A stretch of DNA of 64,000 nucleotides from NCBI GenBank assembly GCA_963556255.1, contig OY744617.1:25949871-26013870 (forward strand), given 5' to 3'. The translations under genes were made by a program, and so were the position numbers. Source of the stretch: Allolobophora icterica (Eukaryota; Annelida; Clitellata; Crassiclitellata; Lumbricidae). The notes under the pieces were generated by a model. That model searched no databases, had not been told where the DNA came from, and saw only the letters and a program-made list of their open reading frames with translations. Below are positions 29,030 to 45,479 of this stretch, one piece after another (the first letter of the stretch is position 1; every line of letters starts with the position of its first letter).

Positions 29030-29600
29030 TATAATAATAATAATAATAATCTGGCATTTATAATGCGCCTAAACAAACAGACATCTTGCATGAAAGCGCG
29101 TAAGAGAAAAAAAACACTAGTCATGGTACATCTTAAACAGGTAGGTTTTAAGGTTAGATTTAAAGATCGAAGGTGATGAGGATGTGCGAATAAAGTCCGA
29201 AAGTTTGTTCCATTCAGTCAGTCCGGCTAATGCAAATGCTCGATTTCCAAATTTTCTGACTGAACGAGCGATGGCAAAGTCACCTTGAGATGACGATCAC
29301 AGTCCTCGTCTGGCTTGAAGAGAACAACATAGAGTAACCAGTGAAGAGACGTATAGAGGAGATTAGTTTGTGTAGACTCGATACATTAGGAGACAGATCT
29401 TGAAGTTAATGCGAGGGTTGGAGTGAAGGGTTGGAGTGACGGGGTCCCGGGGAGTGAGATTTTTGACAAGCTTTGCAGCGTAATGGAGAACAGTGGTGAG
29501 TGGTTGAAGAGTAGATGAAGGAAGGCCATAAAGGACTGAGTTGCAATAGTCGAGTCTGGAAATGACTCGGGCCTGGACAAGGGCGCAAAGACATTTCTCG
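29030..29600 (-). mobile_element. LINE reverse-transcriptase relic, minus strand
   Basis: On the minus strand the order of conserved RT C-terminal blocks of CR1/L2/Jockey-type LINEs is visible: SRLDYCNSVLYGLPSSTLQ, then AAKLVKN, RDPVTP, and after frameshifts GNRAFA, WNKL, FKSNLKTYLF. The end is 'aggcgcattataaatg' followed by an (ATT)n tract, a typical LINE tail. A stop after NFKICLLMYRV and the frame changes show it is dead. There is no 5' part or catalytic FADD box. Confidence 0.8.
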
Positions 29601-30439
29601 ATTAGGCTTTTCCTAACTTGCCATATGTGTCTAAGATGGAAAAAATAGGATTTGGTTATGGAGGAGATTTGATTTTTGCATAGAAAGTGTACTATCTAGG
29701 AGGACACCAAGGTCTCGACTTGTGATTACTTTGTAACAATGCTGACTCCTGCCTTTTTTCTGATGATTTGAGTAACCAGGAACATGTTTTGCATGGATTA
29801 TTACCACTAGGGAATGTTATCCCAGAATCCATGGATCCTGGAACCTTTTTATATCCCTGGATTGACAAACGTGGAATTCCGTATTTCCAGGATTACAAAT
29901 TCGGATTTGATCTGATTACTTGATCCACTGTATAATTCTTCCTTGGGAATAGACACTTAATACGGCAGATAAGCAGGAAGGAACAAGAATTGGATGTCAA
30001 CATTTTGTGCTTTTGCAGTTGTCACATTCTACGTTTATGGTTTTCTAAGAATTTTGTCATTCACATGGTAATATTTTACATTGCAATTCAAAGAAGATAC
30101 TCAACATCAAGAGCAGTGGACGTTTGAAACTAAGAAGGTTTGAACCCTCCTGAAGGCAGAGAACCAGAAGAAGACTTCATGTTGACTCACTTTTCACATA
30201 GGCCTACTTTGCGTTTGATCCGAGAGTTAGCAACATGGAGAACATATAAAACCTGACTTAATTAAAGATTTAGAGATATGGGCCTGAGTATTGGTCCCAA
30301 TCTAACAGTGGGGAAATTGCTTTTGGCCTCCAACTGTGACCCTTGAGGTCAAAATTTGTTACTTTATTGTAAGTGAGGTGAGAAGTAAAGCATATGTTTG
30401 ATGGTTTATCAAGTCCTGTCTCCCACATTCACACACAAG

Positions 30440-30683
30440 CATGGGCGGCGATCCCGGGGGGTCGAGGGGGACAAGACCCCCACCTTTAAGAGTGGGGGGA
30501 CACGCCATACATCGGACCCCCAAATTTTGAGGAAACCCCCAAAAAAGGTCATCAAATTTTTTCGCGCATCAGCGCGAAAAAATATTTTGACCTTTTTTCA
30601 CCAGATCAGTTCAAAACTCTTTTCACCAGATAAGTTCCAAAATGTGTCCCCCCCCCACCTGTCAAACAAGATCGCCGCCACTG
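30440..30683. mobile_element. hAT MITE, family Z, copy 1
   Basis: 244 bp, starting CATGGGCGGCGATC and ending GATCGCCGCCACTG, with a perfect 8-bp target duplication cacacaag at 30432-30439 and 30684-30691. The interior has C/G runs and 'aaaaaaggtcatcaaa' repeated in opposite orientation. Related copies lie at 39930-40550 and 42179-42421. Confidence 0.9.
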
Positions 30684-31483
30684 CACACAAGGTGTGCATA
30701 GGCGTAGGCCCCCTACATGACATTACGTTCTAAATAAAAGCTCTCGAGCGCCTGTGAATAAGCTGGTTCCCGCGACGTCGCTTTTTTGGCACTGTAGAAA
30801 TCTCGAGATTACGAATGCTATTACGGGTTATTATTTTGCAACCGATGGGCTTCTTTTGGACGTGATCTGGCTTCCACTAACTTCTAAAATCTAGCCACCT
30901 AAGACGCTAGCCACCGTGTATTTGACCATAGCAAAGATCTTAGAGTCGTAGATCTTTGACCATAGTGCATCAATGCATAGATGTAATAAACCGTTTATTG
31001 TATTATATCTATGTTTTGGAGAAATTGCGTTCCACGACGCTTTATTACTTCTTCCGATCGATAGGAGGGTAGTTTAAAATTAAGTTGAAGCAAAAGCTGC
31101 AAAACTAACATGTCTGGTTGGTTCTTTAATATTCAGATCTCTTTGTCAACGACGCTTTAGTGCATAGCGTCAGCATAGCACTTGACTGACTTATGCATAC
31201 AAGAGAAGTTCACATGTAAATGATGTAAATGTAATGTAAATCTCCGAAATTTCTCAGCGTCACACAAAAGCCACGTCAGGTAGACCAGCTTAATACCGGC
31301 GCTATATCAAATCAAGTCTGCAATAGCCTTGTCCGTTCCGGTGCCAGGTCAGAGTCCGGGGAGGTCAAGCCGAGGAGAATATTATTGGCGCCGATATATA
31401 CACAATGCATAACGGGCCTGTAGTCAGCTATGCACATAACCGAAATTAGTATGTGCTGCTGTTTTGTTCAGGCACTGGTAAGA

Positions 31484-37204
<5,721 letters not shown>

Positions 37205-37364
37205 GACATTAGTTTTGGAGAACAGACATCTTCAGTATCTTTGAACTGCAATTCTAAATGTAATCACAAACTTACGTAGTGCCACTTGCATTCGTGAGTT
37301 TGCCAATGTACTTGGTCGCGTTGACCATTCCATCGACGATGTGCAGACGTCCGAGGTAAAGAGG

Positions 37365-37685
37365 CAGGGGCGTAACTTTAGTCTAAAAAGTGGGGGATAC
37401 CAATACTTTGGTCTAAAAAGTGGGGGTACCAATTTCTTCTCCACTTTAGCTTTTCGCATGGCGCCCATTTTGAACATATTCCCTGCCAGTATTCTCATTA
37501 ATTTTGGCTCTTGGTTTACCTGTGTATCTAAGTATTTTCGTACTTTTGGTGATGACTGTGTACTCTGAGAAGGCACAATAATAAAATATTGATTGGCATT
37601 GTTTAAAAAGTGGGGGGTACAGTACCCCCAGTCCAAAAAGTGGGGGGTACGGGTACCCCTCGTACCCCCACAAATTACGCCTATG
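37365..37685 (+). mobile_element. hAT MITE, family G, copy 161 nt after a stop codon
   Basis: 321 bp with CAGGGGCGTAAC and TTACGCCTATG ends and a perfect 8-bp duplication taaagagg (37357-37364, 37686-37693). It lies just downstream of the membrane-protein stop codon in the sense orientation, so it is probably part of the 3' UTR. Confidence 0.93.
37580..37585 (+). terminator. AATAAA inside a MITE, likely poly(A) signal
   Basis: This is the first AATAAA after the stop at 37204, and it lies within the family G MITE. I saw no AATAAA or ATTAAA between the stop and the MITE. Confidence 0.4.
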
Positions 37686-38086
37686 TAAAGAGGTAAAGAG
37701 CAAGGGCTGGTCCATAAAATGCTCATCCATCATTGACACATAAAACGGCTTTTTCAAGGCCACTGCATGGTAGAGAAGGCATACGATCATAAATGTTATT
37801 GCACTGTGCACAGTTAATCTCGATCGAACTCTGACGCACAATCCATCATTTCTAGGCTATAAGGTTTCTAAAGGAGGTTCTTGTTATCGCACCATAACTA
37901 TTGTGAAACTAAGAGTGACCCATCACCCATCTTAAGATGTTGATTTTCATAGCTAAATACAACCCCTATAACATCAAATAAAATTAATTGTATTACCTCT
38001 AAGGCTGAATAGAGAGAGATAAAAGCACTGGAAGCTGAAAAACCGCAAAAATTGTGGGTGATGCAAAACGTATGCACACCACTGTG

Positions 38087-38125
<39 letters not shown>

Positions 38126-38318
38126 TTGACAGACTATTTCATTCAACGTAAATGTAAATATACCGTAAACGGCTGATCTTTTAAACTAACAGCTTAAAAC
38201 GGGTTTAAACTTATTTACTTAGGTGGCGGACAGGCTGAAACTAACGAGCCTGAGGGCTTTTCAAAGCTGTCTTAGGACAGGCAAACATCTAGTAGGCATA
38301 TATATATATATATATATA

Positions 38319-38615
38319 TGTTACAGGGAATGTGTATTTTCAGGGAATATGTATATTCCCTGAAATTTCAGGGAATGTGTATAGAAATCACTTGAAGATT
38401 TCAGGGAATATGTATATGATTTTCATCGCTAATCCAGCTTCTAGCCTTAGTTACATTTTCATCGCTAATCCAGCTTCTGGCCTTAGTTACATTTTCATCG
38501 CTAGTCCAGCTTCTAGCTTCTAGTTACATTTTTATCATAGATCCCGCTTCTATACACATTCCCTGAAATTTCAGGGAATATACATATTCCCTGAAAATAC
38601 ACATTCCCTGTAACA
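38319..38615. mobile_element. fold-back element with perfect 67-bp inverted repeats
   Basis: Bases 38319-38385 and 38549-38615 are exact reverse complements (outer end TGTTACAGGGAATGTG). Each arm contains a smaller near-palindrome built on 'tcagggaata'. The core is three copies of a roughly 36-bp unit with 'cgctaatccagcttct'. Both outer flanks are (TA)n, so insertion into a TA tract is likely and the target duplication cannot be read. Confidence 0.88.
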
Positions 38616-38619
38616 TATA

Positions 38620-38688
38620 TACATATATACACATGTATATGTATATACATATATATACATATGTATATACATATATATACATATATAC

Positions 38689-38719
<31 letters not shown>

Positions 38720-38720
38720 A
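38620..38720. repeat. (ATAC/AT)n microsatellite
   Basis: Mixed ATAC and AT repeats next to the fold-back element. A second (TA)n tract lies at 38085-38125. Confidence 0.9.
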
Positions 38721-38877
38721 TAACCTATCCTGTTATTTCCCGATTTGCTTATAACAAGTGAAACCAGAGGAGTTCATCTAGGCCTATAAAAGGATTGTTG
38801 CACTACTTACTGTAAACAAGTTTCAGTCCAGTCTGCTCACATTTCTACAAATGAGCTACCGTCAGTCTTGTTGTCAA

Positions 38878-38972
38878 GACCTTAAACCTCAAGACCAAGA
38901 CCAAGACCTTGAACCTCAAGACCAAGACCAAGACCTTGAACCTCAAGACCAAGACCAAGACCCAAAAAATCG
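38878..38972 (+). repeat. 27-bp minisatellite, first array
   Basis: About three direct copies of a 27-bp unit 'ccttgaacctcaagaccaag' plus a short tail. The same unit in the same orientation forms a second array at 39507-39602, about 530 bp away. Confidence 0.85.
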
Positions 38973-39485
38973 AAATCAGGTCAAGACTTCTAAAAATTGT
39001 CAAGTCGGAATATTCGCTATTTTAATGAAAACATGAGTCTTTTATTTTATTCAAGCAAATTAACTTTAAATGCAAACTGCAGAGAAATCCGAATTTGTAT
39101 TCAAAAGTCCTTCATGCAAACTCTTATACAAATGCCTTTTGTATTTTATAAAAACCAATTCGCTCAAAATTTTCTGACCAAGACGTGCCTGGTGGGCCTC
39201 ATAAAAATTCCGCCATGTGAAAAAATACGTTCTACAGGTGCTGAAGTCGCTGACACACACAGAGTAGCTTTTCAAGCACTGGATGTAAATGTACAGATAG
39301 TGAGTCCTTTTGAAATCTTCCCATGGTTTATCATACCGTCTGATACAGAATAACTGTTGCTGCTGCCAATGGGTTTTCCTGACCAACATGACTTGTATCC
39401 ATCCATAGATATTGGTCGTATGATGCAAGCAGCCTTGATACAGAATTCTTGAGTTCCGTTAAATGACTGTTTATATTGACAGCCG

Positions 39486-39602
39486 GTCTTGGTCTTGGTC
39501 TTGCGAGACCAAGACCAAGACTTTGAACCTCAAGACCAAGACCAAGACCTTGAACCTCAAGACCAAGACCAAGACCTTGAACCTCAAGACCAAGACCAAG
39601 AC
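39486..39602 (+). repeat. 27-bp minisatellite, second array, headed by a hairpin
   Basis: A 15-bp perfect inverted repeat (39486-39500 and 39507-39521, loop TTGCGA) built from the unit GGTCTT/AAGACC opens the array, followed by about three 27-bp copies identical to the first array. Confidence 0.85.
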
Positions 39603-39929
39603 TTTTAAAAACGAACTCGAGTGCACTCGAGACCAACAAGACTGGCTACCGTATGAAGATTATTCAAATGTATTAATAGAATTTTCGTCATGCAGAAGAA
39701 GCAGAAATCTGCGTCTATTCGATGTCATTATTATGCACTCCCAGTTCATCTTTTTCGTTGACGCGTGGGGATAAAAGTCGATTTCTATGGTCCGTCCACA
39801 AGAGCCATTTAGGCCTACTGCCCATTTAATGATCCAGTTTCAAAGTGAATTTGGTAATCTATAAGATGTTGGAGTGTTATCACGCATTGTAATATGTAGT
39901 AATATTCTACCTCGCCATGTAGGCCTGCT

Positions 39930-40550
39930 CATGGGCGGCGATCCCGGGGGGTCGAGGGGGACAGGACCCCCACCTTTAGGAGTGGGGGCCCCACCTTTAG
40001 GAGTGGGGGGGGGACACGCCATGCATCGGACCCCCATATTTTAAAGATACACGAAAAAAGGTCAACAAATGCAACTGTGTGTGAGGGCGAAAACGAGTTT
40101 TCAGTGCAATTTGACCAGAAAAGTAGTCTTTTAGCAGAAGTGTCCCCCCCCCCCAAATTGAAAGAATAAAAGAGATAAAATCGTGTAATAGGAAGGAGAT
40201 GAATTCGGAAGAAATAAGGTTGTTGACATAAGGAAGGGTGATTCAGCAGGAAAAAGTGCTGAAAGTAAGGATGAGGACTAAAAAAAAAAGGTCAACTTTT
40301 TTCGAAGATGAGATGTGATTTTTTTCGGTTTCTGGAAGATGAGAACGGAGAAAGTTTACGGAAAAATTTTTGAAAGTAGGAGAACTGAGGTCGATGACTA
40401 AAAAAGGTCATCAACTTTTTTCGGAGATGAAAGGGAAATTTTTCGAGATGAAGTGCGAAAAAATTTTTGGGACAAGATTTTAAAAAAAGGTCGACGAGAT
40501 CGTGGCCGACTTTGTCCCCCCCCACCTCTCAGACAAGATCGCCGCCACTG
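39930..40550. mobile_element. hAT MITE, family Z, long copy
   Basis: 621 bp with CATGGGCGGCGATC and GATCGCCGCCACTG ends and a perfect 8-bp duplication ggcctgct (39922-39929, 40551-40558). It is longer than the 243-bp copies because of extra interior sequence rich in 'aaaaaaggtc' blocks. Confidence 0.92.
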
Positions 40551-40630
40551 GGCCTGCTCCTTAGTTTTTTTTATTATTATTCCACAATTTATCTACATTT
40601 ACCAGGTCATAATAGGGCCTAATGCACCCG

Positions 40631-41022
40631 CAGGGCATATTTTAACTGTATAACTAGTGGGACAAATGTCCCAGTAGTCTTAGGATTTGTCCCAGTAGCT
40701 ATAGGGTGATTTGTCTCAGGGAATGCATAGGCCTAGTGAAACTGCTGAAACTGCGTAAGCAGTGGGACAAATGTTGGAGGAGTTTAAAGGTTTGTCCCAG
40801 TAGTCGGTTGTTAGGGGCAAAATTTTTTAAAGGATGATTTTTGTGTAAAGACGATTTCCTAAAAAATTCTCATCAACTTTTTGTAAAGACGATTTCCTAA
40901 AAAAAAGGTCATCAGCTTACTTCTGAAAAAAGGTCATCAAATTTTTCTGACAAGAATTTACCAAATGTCAGACTAATGACCGACTTTGTCCCAGTAGTCA
41001 AAATTTCTTAAAATATGCACTG
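40631..41022. mobile_element. hAT MITE with CAGGGCATATTTTAA ends
   Basis: 392 bp with inverted ends CAGGGCATATTTTAA and CAGTGCATATTTTAA and near-perfect 8-bp flanks tgcacccg and tgcacccc. 'ttgtcccagtag' occurs four times inside. Its interior shares 'aaaaaaggtcatca' with family Z. Confidence 0.82.
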
Positions 41023-41744
41023 TGCACCCCCCCCCAAGAACATACCTTGATATTGTTATTATGGGTCAGTACTGGATCAATAAATGAATGCATGAACAAC
41101 GAACAAACGATGAACGAATGATCTTGCTGGTGTCGGGAGCGCCTCTGAGTAGTTCCCTTGGAGGGGCGCTATATAAATCTTCCAATGAATGAATGAATGA
41201 ATGAGTGAGTGAATGAATACATGTATACATATATGACTATGCGTATTATTGAATTTCCAACAAAAATTTCTCCCGTTGGATCCCACATCTACAGAGAGGT
41301 TGGAATAACCGATGAAGAACCCGGCTCTTCTGCGGTGGACGCTTTTATCTCGATGTCCTAATCCGTCGATATTCCGTATCTCTCGGCTGCCAAGATTTAT
41401 CAGCGTTTTATACGGAGCTCTTTTTTAATCAGATCGCTAGAGCATTCCGACTACGGATCTGAACGCTGAACGGAGTTGTCTAAATCTCATATAAACTTCA
41501 TGAAACGGATATTTATAGGGGCATCCGTTTCCCGGTCAAGGCAGGATTCGGCCTGGGTTTAAGATGGGGTCAAAGGTCGGGTGGAGTGCAGATAGAGCTC
41601 ACACGCCAGAGGCGCCACACTCGATGTGTTAAACCATGAACATCTGCTAATCAAGAAGTCCATGGTTAAACTGTTGGATCCAATAGAGCAGTCTATAAAG
41701 CTAACCCTACGGCAGTCATGGTTATGAAGCGTTAGGTAGGCCTA

Positions 41745-42119
41745 CTTCATTACTTAACCTCGGCATATGAGGGCGGGTGGCTCTCTCGCTCTCTCCCTCA
41801 CCGTCTCATCTTCCCACCGACAGGTGTAATAGCGCTATATAAGTGGCTTGGCCACAGAGGGGATCTATGGCAAGATCTAGGAAGAAGACTAATTAGATTC
41901 GGATTGGCACGAGGAATGGTTGCACATTAAGACTGTTAAATAAACGTGTTTCAAACTATTACAACAGGGTGCGGTCAGTGTAATCGTTATAGCTGAGTTT
42001 GGCAGGGGCGCAGGTAAAGAAGAAATCTCGAAACAAAATAATTTCCACCCTGGCGGGGATTTGAACACCCAACCTCAGCTGCCAGTCCAGCACCCTAACC
42101 ACGAGACTCGCTTATCCCA
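41745..42119 (-). mobile_element. tRNA-derived SINE, family A, minus-strand copy
   Basis: Read on the minus strand it has an A box (CGTGGTTAGGG, from near 42092-42105) and a B box (GTTCAAATCC, from near 42056-42069). The 'aactcagctata' block and a 'gggaagatgagacgg' block then follow, as in 2966-3190. A 'gcgctatataag' motif lies near its 3' end. Confidence 0.7.
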
Positions 42120-42178
42120 CGGTAATGAAATGAGGGCATACATAAATACATGCATTGTACATCATTCATACATGAGCA

Positions 42179-42421
42179 CATGGGCGGCGATCCGGGGGGT
42201 CGAGGGGGACAAGACCCCCCACCTCTAAGAGTAGGGGGACACGCCATACACGGGACCCCCCCAATTTTGAGGAAACCCCAAAAAAAGGTCAGAAAAATGT
42301 TTTTGCGCGTCAGCGCCAAAAATTTTAGTGACCTCTTTTTCACCAGATCAGTTTAAAACTCTTCACCAGATCAGTTCCAAAATGCCCCCCCCCCACCTGT
42401 CAAACAAGATCGCCGCCACTG
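42179..42421. mobile_element. hAT MITE, family Z, copy 3
   Basis: 243 bp with the family ends and a perfect 8-bp duplication catgagca (42171-42178, 42422-42429). Nearly identical to the copy at 30440-30683, so probably recent. Confidence 0.93.
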
Positions 42422-42531
42422 CATGAGCACATACATAAATACATACATGCACATGCGTACATACATGCTCAGATGCCTAGTTGCCTACATACATTCACAC
42501 ATTTAATATGTATTGTTTCTTTTTGGATCAG

Positions 42532-42687
42532 GTTTTCGTACACAAACAGTTAACAGCTTCCCAGACGGAGGAAGACGAGACGCTGATAATTGAGTTGACC
42601 GAGCGAATGGAGCGCATCGATCGTTATACCGAGCGAATGGAACGTAGCATTATTTGCGGCGAAAACGTTGGAGTGAAAAACGACTAA
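42532..42687 (+). CDS. candidate terminal coding exon, unrecognised
   Basis: After a pyrimidine-rich acceptor (TTCTTTTTGGATCAG) a 51-codon frame runs to TAA. It is hydrophilic and charged: QTEEDETLIIELTERMERID followed by a repeated RYTERMERS, which could form a short coiled coil. No upstream exon was found. It could be the last exon of a short gene or a chance frame; it is not similar to anything I know. Confidence 0.3.
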   Translation, partial: VFVHKQLTASQTEEDETLIIELTERMERIDRYTERMERSIICGENVGVKND

Positions 42688-42944
42688 AGTAAAAGATACT
42701 TCACACAAATTAGAGTTCTGCGAAATCAATAATTGTTTTGCATTTGTAGCGCTAGTTTCGGGAGCATGGTTAGAAATGAAAAGAGGCACTAAGTGCAGCA
42801 GGGAGAGCTATACTTACAAAGGCCCCGTTGGTCAGTTACTCATCGTGCATTGACCAGCTGGTCATCGGACAAACATTTAAGTTATAAATTTACTATTGAC
42901 AGTGGTGACTGGTCACTTGGTTATCGGACAATAGTCAGTTGGTA

Positions 42945-43606
42945 AGGGGCCGTCCACATATTACGTACGCACTGAGGGGGGAGGGGGGTCGGATTTTGGC
43001 GATTTTGCGTACGGGTGCGAACGGGGGGGGGGGAGGGGGGACAAAAGCAGTGTTTTAGTTGTCGGGGGTTGGGGGGTTCAACCCCCCCAGTTCTCTTTCC
43101 AACCCCCTCAGCTAAGTAACTGAAAATATGTTGGGGGGGGTTACTTTACTACAAAAAACTGGTGTTTGGTCTATGTTATTATGTGATTTGGTAATCGGCA
43201 AATTTCTGACCCCCCAGTTGTTTTTGGACAACTAAAACACTGGACAAAAGTGTACGTACGCAAAATAAATTTCTAATTATGACGTCCACTTTAGCCTATT
43301 TATAACTCTGTATTGTCCTATAGTCGTCCGATGGCATTTTATTACATTATATAAAAGCCATGTGCAGTTATAATTCTGTGCTGTGAACGAGACACCTATA
43401 ATTTGTCTATATTGGCCCTCACTCATCCTTCAATCTGGACTAAAGTGCAGACTTTCGAGACACTTTCTGCAGCTGGTCTTCGGGGGCGGGGGTGCGTCAA
43501 GTGTACGTACGCGGGGGGGGAGGTGCGGAAGAAAGTACGCTTGCGAACAGGGGGGAGGGGTCCAATTTTCCCGGATTTTTGCGTACGTAATATATGGATG
43601 GCCCCT
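42945..43606. mobile_element. DNA transposon with 27-bp inverted ends, non-autonomous
   Basis: The ends AGGGGCCGTCCACATATTAC and, on the other strand, AGGGGCCATCCATATATTAC continue to a shared GTACGCA, matching at 24 of 27 positions. The target duplication is not certain (TA/TAA-like). The interior repeats GTACGTACGC several times. It carries a second element (43048-43242). Confidence 0.8.
43048..43242. mobile_element. hAT MITE nested in another transposon
   Basis: 195 bp with perfect 16-bp inverted ends CAGTGTTTTAGTTGTC and a perfect 8-bp duplication gacaaaag (43040-43047, 43243-43250). It is inserted inside the 42945-43606 element, so it is the younger of the two. Confidence 0.93.
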
Positions 43607-43780
43607 AATCGAACAGAGTGCAGTTGGTCATCAGACAATGGTTACTTTGTCATTAAGCAAGTGTTTTTTTGTCCCTTGGTTATCGGACAGTTGGTTATAA
43701 AACAGTGGTCAGTTGATCATCATTAAATGATCATTAGTTGATCACTAGGCCTAAACAAATGTTATTTGGTCAGTTGGTAA

Positions 43781-44123
43781 TTATCGGACAGTGGTCAGTT
43801 GGTCATCGGCTGCCAGACTAAGGCAAAACGGAGAGCTGCTGTTGTCGCTCGTGTCCTGATTTTCGACGAGGACGCCGCTGTCTTTCTTGTGCCGATCCGC
43901 ATCACTGATCAGACCCGCACCGAACCGGAACGGTTCCTTCGATTTCTGCTGCTGTTGCTGCGATTGACCATGAGATGACAAGACTATGCCGTCCAAGCGA
44001 AACTGACTGAGTCGCTCGTTTTGGAGCTCCAGACTCGGATGTTTCAAGTTTGGCGGTGTTCCGGCATCGTCAGTCATGCGTGACCGCTTGGCACTGAGCG
44101 CATCGAAACAGAGCGCTGAAGGA
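43781..44123 (-). CDS. candidate coding exon, minus strand, unrecognised
   Basis: On the minus strand a frame opens after possible acceptors near 44123-44135 and reads ALSAKRSRMTDDAGTPPNL, then a hydrophilic stretch with five consecutive glutamines, then RFGAGLISDADRHKKDSG and SDNSSSPFCLSL. Amino-acid use is typical of a disordered nuclear or regulatory protein and base composition is unlike the surrounding repeats. The last residues run into the 'cagttggtcatcgg' array, so the true end is probably a missed donor or the exon is truncated. I do not recognise the protein. Confidence 0.4.
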
Positions 44124-44178
44124 CTTCACCTGACCTGGGAAAATATGAGATATATTATGTATATATGAGTGAATATAT

Positions 44179-44902
44179 TAGGGACCTGCCAAGCTTCGAT
44201 ATTCGATTCGAAAAGGAATCGGACGTCAGTATTCGATTCGATTCGAATCGAAAATGACGATAAGATTCGAAAATTTTCGAATCAACACACATACGGATGT
44301 CTTACATTAAATTATAGTATTATAACGGCGACTATTACTTTAACTGGTTGTCTAACTGCGTCACTTGTCTCCAATTGCTTATTTTAATTTTATATTTATT
44401 GCCGTATCTCAGCTCATGGCCATGACCAGTCTAGGTTTTCTATTTATTTCTTTCAATGCTGACTGAGCTGCTTGTAACGTGACTGGTTTTGTCATAAAGT
44501 TTGATCATTCTATCAGCTCACACTGTTGACAAAGGTATGTAACTAACGCCTTTGCGATCTTGCCGATGGTTGGTATTGAAATTGATTGGCATACGAACAT
44601 GTAACCGAAAGACGAATACGTTCGTTAATTGTGTTATTCATCGTTTGATTCTCTTATAGATACCCTCGAACTTTTTCGGTAGGCCTATGAGAAACTAGGC
44701 AAGTGACGTTATTTCGTTGATTTGTTGACACTTGAAGTCAGGACTAGCTATGGTAAATGTGTTACTATGCTACGTCTGAGCTATCAACTAAAAACTAGAC
44801 CTGCGTGTATGTCAGAGTGGTACGCGCTGATTCGTTTCGAGGTTCGAATCGAATTCAAACCTTGGCAACCGATTCCATTGGATTGTGATTCGCAGGTCCA
44901 TA
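44179..44902 (-). mobile_element. transposon, family F, long copy
   Basis: The left end TAGGGACCTGCCAAGCTTCG is the complement of the right end of the copy at 46817-47345. The right end TTCGCAGGTCC matches the left end of that copy. Runs of 'cgattcgattcgaatcg' mark both subterminal regions. No clear target duplication was found for this copy. Confidence 0.75.
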
Positions 44903-44904
44903 TG

Positions 44905-45060
44905 TAGATATGTAGGCTATGTATGTATTTTACATGTATGTATCTAGCCTATGTATGTAAGTATGTATGCATGCATTTACACACATGTATGTAAATATAA
45001 GTATGTATCTATGTATGACTGTATGTATCGTATTATATTGTATTGTATTTAATCCAGTAT
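44905..45060. repeat. degenerate (GTAT)n microsatellite
   Basis: Tetranucleotide tract interrupted by point changes, between a family F element and the mariner relic. Confidence 0.85.
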
Positions 45061-45061
45061 A

Positions 45062-45274
45062 GTGAACCCTTCAGAAATCCAAATCTGGAGTGTACTGCAG
45101 GAGCGCGTTTATCGTTCCCGCATTCGTGACGTCGATCACCTCCTGATGGCGCGTCTGATTGAAGAGTGGCAGCTGTTTGACCACGTGAACATTGACCGGG
45201 CCATCAAAGAGTGGCGTCCACGTCTACGGTCGTGTGTCCGTGAACAAGGAGGACATTTTGAACACCAGTTGTAG
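45062..45274 (+). pseudogene. mariner/Tc1-type transposase C-terminal relic
   Basis: A 70-codon frame reads NPSEIQIWSVLQERVY, RDVDHLLMARLIEEW and ends CVREQGGHFEHQL. This is the C-terminal part of IS630/Tc1/mariner transposases, starting at the 'NP.(D/E).(I)W' motif around the third catalytic acid. The first two catalytic aspartates and the DNA-binding domain are missing, and no terminal repeats were seen. It is a decayed fragment. Confidence 0.8.
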
Positions 45275-45479
45275 CTGAAACTTCACTTCCTTATGGCTAT
45301 TGTATGTTGGAAATTTCCCCTTTTCAGTACTGCATCTCAAACGTTCATAAACTTGACAAACTCACTAACACTTCCAAAGTGTTAAGATTTTGTGTTAATA
45401 TGGCTACTGATGTTGTTTTTAAAATTTCAGGCCAATGCTAAAAGTTTTGACCGGGTTACGACACTTTTTCTTGGGGTCT

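Larger units (their letters stand above)
42828..43806 (+). repeat. degenerate 'cagttggtcatcggaca' array split by a transposon
   Basis: Irregular direct copies of a unit of about 20-25 bp, best seen as 'cagttggtcatcggaca', occupy 42828-42944 and 43607-43806. The element at 42945-43606 interrupts them. The unit also encodes the tail of the minus-strand frame that ends at 43781. Confidence 0.7.

Noticed and set aside
37232..37841. Minus-strand frames of 131-164 codons
   Set aside because: They run through a family G MITE; matching frames appear in the other copies of the element.
38878..39602. CRISPR-like array
   Set aside because: The 27-bp units are contiguous with no variable spacers, in an intron-bearing animal genome.
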